Shown: piece after piece, positions 36,007-43,971 of the stretch
Position numbering within the stretch: position 1 is the first letter of the stretch
How the letters are laid out: the number at the start of each line of letters is the position of its first letter
NCBI GenBank assembly: GCA_947502765.1
Contig: CANNBA010000002.1
Span: 53,104-117,103 of the forward strand
Source of the DNA: BACL11 sp945865535
GTDB taxonomy: Bacteria > Bacteroidota > Bacteroidia > Flavobacteriales > BACL11
DNA length: 64,000 bases
Reading direction: 5' to 3'
The notes under the pieces: model-generated
Database searches by the model: none
Seen by the model: only the letters and a program-made list of their open reading frames with translations
What the model was told of the DNA's origin: nothing
Made by a program: the position numbers and the translations under genes

Positions 36007-39000
36007 TTAATTTTTACTTACTTTATGAGTTAAAACACTATTATTTGTTTTAAAATGAATAAAGTAAATTCCTTTTGCAAAATTAGATAAATCAAATTGA
36101 GTATTTATAGTCCCTTTATCACTATAAGTAACCTCAGCAAGCCTTTCTCCTAATACGTTTTGTAAAATAATTGATGTAGTTGAAGTATTAAAAAACTCCA
36201 CATTTACCATTCCTATAGTTGGGTTCGGATAAATATTAATTGAACTTTTTAGTACATCAATTAATGATGTAGAAGTATAATTATAATAGGTAGTATCTGA
36301 AATACAGTTATTAATATCAGTAACAACTACCCAGAAGGTTCCAGATGATATTGGGGTAATAAATTGAGTAGTTTCTCCAGTATTCCATAAATAGCTAGTA
36401 GCAGAACCAGTAATCACATCAGCTACAAGCTCATTACTATTCCAGTTAATAATAACATCTACATAAGAAACATCTATAGTAGTAGAAATAATACTATCAC
36501 AACCATTAAGACTATAGAGTGTATCAACAAATGTGCCATTTTGCGAATAGATATTAGGTCCAACAACAACTGAATCACCATCACAAAGCACTATGTTTTG
36601 AGTATTATTATTTGCAGGAATTACTGTAAGCAATGTATTTACAATACTATCGCATCCATTTACAGTTTGAAATAAATCTGTAAAAAATCCTGGGTTATAA
36701 TATGTATTTGTACCAATCATTATACTATCCCCATAACAAAAAGAAAAGTTTTGAAAAATAGTTAATGTATTATTAACTATATTTAAGTTCAAAATTGCTG
36801 TAGAATCACATCCATTAGCATTTGAAGTTAAGTAAGTATAAGTTCCGCTTGAAGTATAAGTCTGTCCATTTACTGACCAAGTGTAAGCATCACAAGCAGT
36901 TATAGCTGTAGTATTTGAGGTATTATTGTCAATTATAGCCATCACCTGCTCAACACTTGATTTACAAGCTTGTTTTGCTAATATGAAATTATAAAAAAAG
37001 TAATGGTAATTAGCACTATTTGGTGAATTATGTCCAGTTATACTTGCTAAACTACCAATATGATATGGATAAGAAGCTCCTGAGCTATTTCTGTATAAAT
37101 TCGAATTACCACTACTTAATCCTAGTTCCATATTATTCATAATTGGTAAATTAAAATATAGAACTAGTGTATTTAATCCAAGTTGAACATTAATAGTAGT
37201 ATCCTCTAGCACTTGACTAGTATTATCTCTTAACTCAAATGTTATGGCTTGTGCAGTTCCAGCATAAACATCTACTGAAACTAATTTTGAAGGTTCATAA
37301 CAATCAAGAAACAAATGCCTGTCCTGATTATAAAATCCACCGCCTCCGATAGTATTATTTAAAGGACCGCCATTAACAGTATTAAACTCATATACTGATT
37401 GAGCATAATAAGCAGTTGTACTACTTAATATTGGAGTCGTAAATGAAGCGCCTGTACCCACAAGATTCTGTAAACCACTATCGGTATACCAATTAATTAT
37501 ACCAGATGCAGAGTTGCCCACTAAATTTAATGAAGCAGATCCGCAAGAAGTGTCTCCTATAGTTTGTAAATCAACATCTATAATAGTAATAGCATTATTA
37601 ATAATGATACTGTCCGATCCAAAAGAATTTATTGTAGTTAATTTAACTGAGTAGATACCACTTGTTAGATAAGTATGAACTGGGTTTTGATTAGTGGAAG
37701 TATTGCCATCCCCAAATTCCCAATACCAAGATGAAGGACCATTCAAAGATAAGTCTGTAAAATAAATAGTTGGGTCACAACTAATGCTATCACTAAAATT
37801 AAATGAACTAACAGGTGGTGATGTAGGAAAAGAACAAATCCAATCTGCCTCAAAACCTGAACCAGTTACAGATTGATCGGAATGAAGTAGCACTGTTAAT
37901 GCTCCTCCACTTGAAGCAATTACGCCAGGGCTTCCTGTTAAAGCATTACAGAATTGACCTAATGAAGGATAAGTTAAGTCAGGTCCATCAAAAATTTCTA
38001 AATAATCCCAATTACAAAAGGTAGATGAACTTGGAGCTTCAGCATCAAAAGAGTTAAAAGTCAATGTAATCTGATTACTTCCAGGTGGAGCAATTGTTAA
38101 CCAACTATCTGTGTCATCATAATAATTACCAGAGGGTCCTCCAACATCATAAAGAGTACCACTACACTGTGTTAAGGTGTTTCCTGCACCAGAAATTGGT
38201 AATGTTGTAATGCAAAAGTTATTTTGATCAATAGAAATAATTTGTTGTTTTATAATACTATCCACTCCAAGTGGTCCAGTTGCAATTAACTTTACAGTAA
38301 ACAATCCATAAGAAGTATAAGTATGTGTTGGGTTTGTTGATGTTGATGTACTTCCATCACCAAAGTCCCAATAATAAGAGTTTGAATAATAAGAATTATT
38401 AAAGAAAGTCACATCTGAAGGAACATTGCAGAATATAGAATCATTATATGAAAAATTAGCCGTTGGAGGTGAAGTGATTTGTAAATCAATATTCCAAAGC
38501 CCTCTTCCATAAGTTGCAGCAAATAATTTATTCGATTGATATTGAATTTCTAATTCATTTACTATTACATTCGGTAAACTATTGTTATTAAATAGGTTCC
38601 AATCATTAAGTGTTGAATCTGAAGTAAATACTCCTAAATCTGTACCAATATATACTGTTTCTAAGTTGTTAGTTTTATCTAACTCAATACAGTTTACAGG
38701 GATATTCGGTAATGTTCCTGAAATGTTTACCCAATTATTACCTCCATTAGTACTTTTATACACCTTCTCCCCTACTGTATATCCAGAAAGAGTAACCCAT
38801 ACTTTGTTTGCATCTGTTGGATGAACAATTACATAAGTTATAGTTTTATTTGGCAAATTATTATTTACCTGAGTCCAGTTTGCTCCTCCATTTGTAGTCC
38901 TAAAAATATCAGCACCATCAGTAATAAATATTACATTTGAGTTTGATTTAGAAAGACCTATTTCATCAATTTTACCTCCATTTGTCTGTCCATTGGTAAT

Positions 39001-40728
39001 TTGAGTCCAATTACTACCTCCATTAACACTTTTTTGGAGTTCATCATAGCCAATGTAAATAATATTAGGATTGTTTTTATCTAAGGCATAAGGGGTTTCC
39101 CATGCCCCATTGTTAGAGGGACCTATACTAGAGAAACTATTTCCCCCATTTGTAGATTTTCTAACATCTCCATAGTAAAGCGCTCCATACATGGTATTTG
39201 AATTAGTATAATCAATAATACATTCCATACCATCACCTCCTATTACAGCATCCCAATTTAAATTAGTTTTTAAAAAGGTTCCATTGTCTTGAGCTCCAGT
39301 TATCACTCTATCTTGTACTGTTTGTGAAACTCCTAAACTATAAAATTGAGTGATGTGCAGGCCATCAGAAATATCTGTCCAATCATTACCATTATCATCA
39401 GAATAATACAATCCGCCATCATTTCCTGAATATATGTAATTATTTAATGGATTGTATTTTAACATATGCTCATCAGCATGCATATAAGTAGATCCGCTAG
39501 CTCCATACCAATGGGTATTAATATTCCAATTCACCCCTCCATTAGTAGATTTCCAGCAATTTACACCACCAACAAAAAGAGTATTCTCATCAGTTGGTGA
39601 AACAGCAAAAGCTAAATCATACCAAGCCTGTCCGTCATTATCAGAACCATCAAATTCCCATCCTAATAAATTGGGTGAATTTGACTGTTGAGTCCAAGTT
39701 GCTCCTTCATTAGTTGATTTATACACACCATAAAAACCATTGCTATTATCACCAAACATGGCATAAACAACCTGTGGGTTATCTAGTGTTACTGCAACAC
39801 ATCCTCTTACTACACTATTTGTAGAAGGTAAACCGCTACCTGACTGACTCCAATTTATACCATTATCAGATGATTTATAAACTGATGTATTTCCTTTGGA
39901 TGCGCCATAAATTATATTTGTATTTGTTGTATGAAATTCAATATCTGTCATATTAATGCCAGAGTAAGTAAGCACAAATGAAGCTCCAGCATCAACTGAG
40001 CGATAAATACCATTACTTGTAGCAACAATAATGGTATTTGTATTTGATGGATCAATCAGAACCCTATTGCCTTTATAGTAATTTGTAATATTAAAAGACA
40101 ATCCAGTTAAATTAAATGTACTACCACCATCAGTTGATTTCATCAAACCATAAGAATAAGTGTCACCTGCATCTCTATCGCCAGTAATTATATAAATTTC
40201 ATCAGGATTAGAAGGGTTAATGGCAATGTCAGATACACCAAGATTAGTTAAAAAGTCAGTTGTTGTACTCCAAGTCTGACCATTATTTAATGATTTCCAA
40301 AAACCACCAGCTGGCGCACCTACATAAATAATATTTGGATTGGTTGGATGAAAAGCAATTGAATTAACTCTACCAATTCCTCTTTTTCTTCCGCTTGATT
40401 CCAAAGGCACATTATCAGGACCCACTTGTTCCCAAACATTTGGAGGGAGCATTAAAAATTGATTATTTGCTTCTTGTAAATTGTTATATTCCTCTAGTAA
40501 TATCTCAGGATGCTGCACACCATCAGGATATACCCTTGGGCTGATAAAGTTTTCCCACCTTTTATACTGTTTCCAGCCCTTTCCTTTTTCAATAGTTTTA
40601 TTTTCCCAAAACTCTTCAAATTCTTTTTGGGTATCGTAGAAATTGTTATTTGGATCTTGCATTTTATCAACCCAACTTTGAGAGTAAGTAAGTGTGGGGA
40701 ACAATAGTAAAAATAAAAATTTTCTCAT
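36007..40728 (-). CDS. Giant T9SS-exported protein: BNR/sortilin repeats, PKD and CUB domains
   Basis: 1573 aa from the ATG at 40728, which gives a clean signal peptide ending TYSQS; a longer frame to 40797 runs through the promoter. Residues about 80-740 carry many BNR/sortilin-like blades (KSTDGGSTF, KSTNGGVNW, KSTNGGNNW). Two PKD domains (YYWDFGDGS, WYWEFGDGN) flank a CUB-like domain (DYLEIFDGPDLTYPSLGQFC). Three CDS-motif repeats (GCDSTAILNL, GCDSIVNTLL, GCDSIISTTI) and a type A T9SS sorting domain (INIYPNPTIGMVNVEF) end it. Likely anchored on or released from the outer surface for adhesion or polymer binding. The substrate is unknown. Confidence 0.9.
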   Translation of the reverse strand: MRKFLFLLLFPTLTYSQSWVDKMQDPNNNFYDTQKEFEEFWENKTIEKGKGWKQYKRWENFISPRVYPDGVQHPEILLEEYNNLQEANNQFLMLPPNVWEQVGPDNVPLESSGRKRGIGRVNSIAFHPTNPNIIYVGAPAGGFWKSLNNGQTWSTTTDFLTNLGVSDIAINPSNPDEIYIITGDRDAGDTYSYGLMKSTDGGSTFNLTGLSFNITNYYKGNRVLIDPSNTNTIIVATSNGIYRSVDAGASFVLTYSGINMTDIEFHTTNTNIIYGASKGNTSVYKSSDNGINWSQSGSGLPSTNSVVRGCVAVTLDNPQVVYAMFGDNSNGFYGVYKSTNEGATWTQQSNSPNLLGWEFDGSDNDGQAWYDLAFAVSPTDENTLFVGGVNCWKSTNGGVNWNINTHWYGASGSTYMHADEHMLKYNPLNNYIYSGNDGGLYYSDDNGNDWTDISDGLHITQFYSLGVSQTVQDRVITGAQDNGTFLKTNLNWDAVIGGDGMECIIDYTNSNTMYGALYYGDVRKSTNGGNSFSSIGPSNNGAWETPYALDKNNPNIIYIGYDELQKSVNGGSNWTQITNGQTNGGKIDEIGLSKSNSNVIFITDGADIFRTTNGGANWTQVNNNLPNKTITYVIVHPTDANKVWVTLSGYTVGEKVYKSTNGGNNWVNISGTLPNIPVNCIELDKTNNLETVYIGTDLGVFTSDSTLNDWNLFNNNSLPNVIVNELEIQYQSNKLFAATYGRGLWNIDLQITSPPTANFSYNDSIFCNVPSDVTFFNNSYYSNSYYWDFGDGSTSTSTNPTHTYTSYGLFTVKLIATGPLGVDSIIKQQIISIDQNNFCITTLPISGAGNTLTQCSGTLYDVGGPSGNYYDDTDSWLTIAPPGSNQITLTFNSFDAEAPSSSTFCNWDYLEIFDGPDLTYPSLGQFCNALTGSPGVIASSGGALTVLLHSDQSVTGSGFEADWICSFPTSPPVSSFNFSDSISCDPTIYFTDLSLNGPSSWYWEFGDGNTSTNQNPVHTYLTSGIYSVKLTTINSFGSDSIIINNAITIIDVDLQTIGDTSCGSASLNLVGNSASGIINWYTDSGLQNLVGTGASFTTPILSSTTAYYAQSVYEFNTVNGGPLNNTIGGGGFYNQDRHLFLDCYEPSKLVSVDVYAGTAQAITFELRDNTSQVLEDTTINVQLGLNTLVLYFNLPIMNNMELGLSSGNSNLYRNSSGASYPYHIGSLASITGHNSPNSANYHYFFYNFILAKQACKSSVEQVMAIIDNNTSNTTAITACDAYTWSVNGQTYTSSGTYTYLTSNANGCDSTAILNLNIVNNTLTIFQNFSFCYGDSIMIGTNTYYNPGFFTDLFQTVNGCDSIVNTLLTVIPANNNTQNIVLCDGDSVVVGPNIYSQNGTFVDTLYSLNGCDSIISTTIDVSYVDVIINWNSNELVADVITGSATSYLWNTGETTQFITPISSGTFWVVVTDINNCISDTTYYNYTSTSLIDVLKSSINIYPNPTIGMVNVEFFNTSTTSIILQNVLGERLAEVTYSDKGTINTQFDLSNFAKGIYFIHFKTNNSVLTHKVSKN

Positions 40729-40732
40729 TTTA

Positions 40733-40740
40733 CAAAGGTA
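40733..40740 (-). promoter_or_regulatory. Bacteroidota -7 promoter element of the T9SS operon
   Basis: TACCTTTG on the reverse strand ends 4 nt before the ATG at 40728, fixing the start of the giant protein and implying a leaderless transcript. Confidence 0.65.
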
Positions 40741-40777
40741 TAATAAAAACAAAAAACACACTTCAATTGAGTGGGTT

Positions 40778-41008
40778 TTATTTTTTATTTTGAACATCCA
40801 AAAAGCGGCTTAACAATGTATGAAAATGATGCACTCCTTTTTCCATACTTGGAGAAAATCTACCATATTCATAAAAACGAGAAATAACTCCTTTTTGTAC
40901 TTGTTGAACCACTTTCTCATCCTCAAGTTCTACTTTATGCAAATCAGCTCCTGCCCCGCTATTTAACTTGCTCTCATCCCATACATAAGATTTGAATTGA
41001 ATTTTAGT
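40778..41008 (-). pseudogene. C-terminal remnant of a Rieske-type ring-hydroxylating oxygenase alpha subunit
   Basis: A 76-residue open stretch without a start codon, bounded upstream by a stop at 41009-41011 and ending in TAA at 40778. It reads SYVWDESKLNSGAG, VQKGVISRFYEYGRFSPS and MEKGVHHFHTLLSRFL, which match my memory of the C-terminus of aromatic-ring-hydroxylating oxygenase alpha subunits (GVHHFH ending). The catalytic and Rieske domains are absent, so the piece is a decayed fragment. It lies beside other orphan genes just left of the mobile element. Family assignment is from memory. Confidence 0.5.
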
Positions 41009-41048
41009 TTAATTCCTTTACTGTAGTAATGTATTAGTCCTTTTATCT

Positions 41049-41189
41049 CTAAGAAAATCTGGATTTATAGAGTAATTGTATCGAAAGATAGTCTCCCGTT
41101 TTTGTTTTCTTAACCTTTATAGCAATTCTGAAAAGGTCAATATCAAATTCATTTTCAAACGGACTGCATTGTGAACAGTATTCTGCCAT
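41049..41189 (-). CDS. Small CxxC protein, possibly truncated
   Basis: A 46-aa frame opening MAEYCSQCSPFENEFDIDLF, with a CxxC pair at residues 5 and 8. Short proteins with this opening occur in Bacteroidota and usually carry a second CxxC further on, which would complete a zinc ribbon. Here the frame ends at residue 46 without it, so it may be a shortened copy. It lies between an oxygenase remnant and a hypothetical membrane protein, in a decayed strip. Confidence 0.4.
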   Translation of the reverse strand: MAEYCSQCSPFENEFDIDLFRIAIKVKKTKTGDYLSIQLLYKSRFS

Positions 41190-41206
41190 AAGTGTTTTAA
41201 CTATAT

Positions 41207-41647
41207 CTAATCATCTACTTCATTTCCATCTCTATCCCAATATTTTCTGGAAATAAAACGATATTGCTCTTTATCTTTCTTAGATGAGAAAAAAAAATTA
41301 TCTTCTCTTTTGATTTTATCGAAAAAACCATCAAAGAAAAAAATATGTTTTTTTATATACAAGTTTCCTGACTCATCTCTTTCAGTAGTTGAAGGATTCT
41401 CAATAAACACTGTCCAATATTCGTATACTTTTCTTGGTCGACACACCTCAATAGACTTATTTAAGGGGTATTCCTCATTATATCTTTTTTCAAGATTCTT
41501 GACTATTAACTTTTCATTATTTATATTATCTTTTGTAAGATGAAAATAAATAAAATTAATAATCTTTATGATATATTGTATTAATAAAGTTCCTACAATT
41601 ATAGCAAAAGCTACAAAAATAGTATTAGCAGCAAAATCTGAGTCCAT
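41207..41647 (-). CDS. Hypothetical protein with one N-terminal membrane helix
   Basis: I do not recognise this 146-aa protein. Residues about 8-36 (NTIFVAFAIIVGTLLIQYII) form one membrane helix. The rest is polar with many Lys, Glu and aromatic residues (HIFFFDGFFDKIKREDNFFF) and an acidic end (RDGNEVDD). No catalytic motif stands out. It lies 5 nt after the DinB-like gene on the same strand, so the two are probably co-transcribed. Confidence 0.6.
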   Translation of the reverse strand: MDSDFAANTIFVAFAIIVGTLLIQYIIKIINFIYFHLTKDNINNEKLIVKNLEKRYNEEYPLNKSIEVCRPRKVYEYWTVFIENPSTTERDESGNLYIKKHIFFFDGFFDKIKREDNFFFSSKKDKEQYRFISRKYWDRDGNEVDD

Positions 41648-41652
41648 CTTTT

Positions 41653-42171
41653 CTAATGTTTATTTAAATATTTTGTTTTTATAAAGTTACAATGATGTAT
41701 ATTGTGACCAACTGTCATAAAACCAAGCGTTCTTGCAGTAAAGGTAACTTTATTTGCAGTTCCTTTAAAGTCAAACATTTCATCTGTCATAGTTTCAAAT
41801 AATGAAACAGTTGATCTTCTAACGTTTTCAAATTCATTTTTCAAGTCTTCCAATCTTTGCTTAGTACCTTTAAAATTGTCAACATATTTGTTTTCGTCAA
41901 AAGCTAAAAGTTCTGTATTGTCAAGCCTTGAAAAACGCAATGCTCTGTATGTATAAACTCTTTCACAATCAATTATATGTCTTAAAACTTCTTTTATTGA
42001 CCATTTATTTGGTTCGTATGAAAAATTTTCATTTTCAGGTGTGATTAAAGAACATAAATCTTTTGTTAGTTGATTACTTTTTTCAAGTTCATTAAATAGA
42101 TTGTCCGTTTCAATCAAGTCAAAAAAATAATGACAATAATTTGGTGCGTCTTTATATATTTTGTTTTTCAT
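41653..42171 (-). CDS. DinB-like four-helix metal-dependent protein
   Basis: A 172-aa helical protein. The pattern W-S-I-K-E-V-L-R-H-I-I-D-C-E-R near residue 60 and GHNIHHCNFI near 157 supply the three histidines that bind a divalent metal in the DinB/YfiT (DinB_2) fold. Members include thiol transferases that use bacillithiol or related thiols, and many have no known substrate. The start at 42171 has no clean TAnnTTTG element. It is the last chromosomal gene before the putative attachment site. Confidence 0.82.
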   Translation of the reverse strand: MKNKIYKDAPNYCHYFFDLIETDNLFNELEKSNQLTKDLCSLITPENENFSYEPNKWSIKEVLRHIIDCERVYTYRALRFSRLDNTELLAFDENKYVDNFKGTKQRLEDLKNEFENVRRSTVSLFETMTDEMFDFKGTANKVTFTARTLGFMTVGHNIHHCNFIKTKYLNKH

Positions 42172-42392
42172 TATTTAATCCTTTATTTGTAAGTATTATT
42201 CTAAAATTACCAATGTATTTAAGGCGTGTTAGAACTCTTTAATAGGTTTATTCATGGTTTTGAATAGGGTATAATTTATGTTCCATTTTAAATATTTTCA
42301 ATTTCTCCAATTATGGTTTTAAAGTTCTCAAACTTACGAATTATTAATTAATCCCAAATTTATTGAAGAATTTCAATGTATTTAAATATTAC

Positions 42393-42400
42393 TATCTTTG
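42393..42400 (+). promoter_or_regulatory. Orphan -7 promoter-like element
   Basis: TATCTTTG fits TAnnTTTG on the + strand, about 90 nt ahead of a strong hairpin terminator, with no open frame between. It could drive a short noncoding RNA, or be a chance match in AT-rich DNA. No TTTG is seen at the -33 distance. Confidence 0.3.
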
Positions 42401-42481
42401 ATTAATCCTTAAATTTCCAATACAAAAATTTTATATAAATTTAAAATATTGTGGACTAAATATGTACTTAAATTAAAATAA

Positions 42482-42524
42482 AAAACCCTAACTAATTGAT
42501 AACAAATTGTTAGGGTTTTATTTT
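42482..42524. terminator. Strong bidirectional terminator, probably the former tRNA-Ser terminator
   Basis: AAAACCCTAAC (42482-42492) and GTTAGGGTTTT (42509-42519) form a perfect 11-bp stem with a 16-nt loop. T-runs flank both sides (ATTTTT on +, TTTTATTTTAATT on the reverse strand). On the reverse strand it lies 6 nt downstream of the tRNA-Ser-like 3' end at 42525, as a tRNA terminator would. Confidence 0.75.
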
Positions 42525-42548
42525 TGCGGAGAGAGAGGATTATGAACC
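42525..42548 (-). other. tRNA-Ser 3'-end fragment, putative attL of the mobile element
   Basis: On the reverse strand the sequence GGTTCATAATCC followed by TCTCTCTCCGCA is nearly the T-arm and acceptor 3' end of a tRNA-Ser (canonical GGTTCGAATCC then CTCTCTCTCCGCA). No 5' part of a tRNA adjoins it on the right. This is the arrangement expected when an element enters the 3' end of a tRNA and displaces a copy. The intact gene should then lie at the right end, beyond 64 kb. Confidence 0.55.
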
Positions 42549-43037
42549 ATAACCACTAAACTCCTGTATATCAAGTATTTTACTTCTCTATTTCTCTTTG
42601 GAAACCCCCTTAGAAACCAAGCAGCCAAAAGGAGGGCTTGATTGTCTAGTTTGAGTTTCTTTAGGTTTCACAAAGATAATGAACCTAAGAAAATATCAAA
42701 ACGATTTTCTTTCTTTTTCAATTTCCCTGGATTGCATTTTCATTTTTGAAATAAATGTCACTCATCATTTTATTGATCGCACCAAAATGATCGTTTTGAT
42801 TTTCTGTTTTTGACAAAAATCATCAATCTTTTAAAAAACGCCGCAAACCCTTGCAAATAGGCAGTTTTCTAAAATCATATCTAGGTTGGCAAATGGCAAG
42901 GTATATATATATATCCTTGCCAATTGCCAAGTGGGTGATTTTACCATTTTGACGGCTACAAAACTAAATTTAACATTGACCCTATTTGACAATATTTATT
43001 TGTTATAATTAAAGTTTTTAACGTAAAAATATTATTC
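42549..43037. other. Non-coding left end of the element
   Basis: About 490 bp without a credible gene. It holds short partly palindromic motifs such as CAAAATGATCGTTTTG near 42782 and a long inverted repeat with a TA-repeat centre at 42886-42930. Integrase arm sites, an origin of transfer or an origin of replication would be expected here. A TTGACA and TATAAT pair near 42986-43009 is only 12 bp apart, too close for a standard promoter. The promoter of the rteC-like gene is not clear. Confidence 0.5.
42886..42930. repeat. Inverted repeat with internal TGGCAA iterons and a TA-repeat centre
   Basis: TTGGCAAATGGCAAGG (42886-42901) and CCTTGCCAATTGCCAA (42915-42930) are complementary at 15 of 16 positions, separated by a 13-nt TATATATATATAT stretch. 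Each arm contains TGGCAA twice, 7 bp apart, so the site has four copies in mirrored order around an easily melted centre. This suits a replication or transfer origin, or integrase/excisionase arm sites. Function is not shown. Confidence 0.6.
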
Positions 43038-43460
43038 ATGAAAGAATTACTAAACAATGCGCTAGAGCAATTAAAGATTGCCAGAATCCATGTAAATCCT
43101 CGTTCTCTTAGAAAACAAATCTCTCTTTTTGAAATTGACGATTCACATGATGTAGAATTTAATGGTTCCAAATCTACAGGAACGTACCAGCAACATCTTT
43201 ATTCCTTCTACCTGCCCTGCAAAAGGCAAGTAGATGAAATGATGAACGATTCGCTTGAAAAAGCTGATTCAATCAAAAGGGAATTTGATTTGTACTGTTT
43301 TGAAATTCGGGAATTCAAGCATCTCTTCTTCCCTAAAGATTTTGTAAATGTTTTGCTTAATCGAATTGAATTTCATAAATCCATACCTCGAGAGCTCGTA
43401 AACAGCGAAGCTATAAAAAAAAATTCTGGACTATTTTACCGTTCAGTTTCAAATGCTTGA
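43038..43460 (+). pseudogene. rteC: RteC-like regulator, N-terminal part (split by A9 tract)
   Basis: 140 codons resembling the N-terminal part of RteC, the protein that controls excision and transfer of Bacteroides conjugative elements. Recognisable pieces are FDLYCFEIREFKHLFFPKDF and FHKSIPRELV. Shortly before its end the frame crosses nine A residues (43415-43423), then reads 12 more codons of unrelated character to a TGA. Removing one A would continue as ILDYFTVQFQMLELLEQLY straight into the next frame, giving 281 aa, close to normal RteC length. It is either a frameshifted gene, a slippage site, a phase switch or a sequence error. RteC identity rests mainly on the C-terminal part. Confidence 0.6.
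43415..43423 (+). repeat. A9 homopolymer at the frame junction of the rteC-like gene
   Basis: Nine A residues just where the two rteC-like frames should join. A change to eight restores one frame. Homopolymers of this length are prone to replication or transcription slippage and to sequencing error. Confidence 0.75.
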
Positions 43461-43884
43461 ATTATTAGAGCAACTCTACTTACATCGTATAGCCCACCTC
43501 AATAAATTCGCCATCAGGCAAGCCGTTACTCAGGTTAATCCCGATTACGCCATCCCTACCAAACAAGAAATTTCAGCCTACATGTCGGGGCAGCTGTCTT
43601 TATTTCCAAAAGGCAGCGGCATAACACTCATTCAATGGCAAAGGGATAAAGTAGCGTTTATAGAGCTTTTCGTGTCGGTTTATGAGAGCAACTCAGTAAA
43701 GGGAATAGATAAGCCTAAAATAACGAAGAAGGAGTTTTTCGGGCTGCTTATGTGGTTTTTCAATATTCAGATTGGAAACATCGATTCTACACTACAAGCT
43801 GCCAAAAACAGAAAAATTGAGCAAAAGCCCTATTTAAAGGAGCTCATGGAAGTATTCGACAACTATTGCGCCAGGGGTCTGTAA
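43453..43884 (+). CDS. rteC: RteC-like regulator, C-terminal part
   Basis: 143 codons whose C-terminal half (VAFIELFVSVYES, KEFFGLLMWFFNIQIGNIDS, KNRKIEQKPYLKELMEVFD) has the pattern of the RteC C-terminal domain, where a helical stretch is followed by an R-K-x(3-6)-(F/Y)L-x-x-L motif. Its own ATG at 43453 overlaps the stop of the N-terminal part (ATGCTTGA), so separate translation by coupling is possible. Open reading continues upstream in this frame to the A9 tract, favouring a former single gene. In Bacteroides, RteC induces excision genes; here an excisionase-like HTH gene follows. Confidence 0.6.
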   Translation: MLELLEQLYLHRIAHLNKFAIRQAVTQVNPDYAIPTKQEISAYMSGQLSLFPKGSGITLIQWQRDKVAFIELFVSVYESNSVKGIDKPKITKKEFFGLLMWFFNIQIGNIDSTLQAAKNRKIEQKPYLKELMEVFDNYCARGL

Positions 43885-43892
43885 AAAAAATC

Positions 43893-43916
43893 ATTGTAGT
43901 ACAATTGTAGTACAAT
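43893..43916. promoter_or_regulatory. Two overlapping palindromic operators
   Basis: ATTGTA-G-TACAAT occurs twice, at 43893-43905 and 43904-43916, each a perfect 6-bp inverted repeat around a single G. The copies share 2 bp and are offset by 11 bp, one helical turn, so two dimers could bind on the same face. The site is 55 bp ahead of the HTH gene at 43972. Confidence 0.7.
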
Positions 43917-43971
43917 AATCAAGCTGGAAAGTGTTGGTAGCATTGCACCCTAATAAATTAATAGGCAGCAT

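Noticed and set aside
42902..42914. TA dinucleotide run as a microsatellite of interest by itself
   Set aside because: Short and explained as the centre of the inverted repeat; reported there.
42986..43009. TTGACA and TATAAT as a sigma-70-type promoter for the rteC-like gene
   Set aside because: Only 12 bp apart instead of 16-18, and this genome uses TAnnTTTG elements elsewhere.
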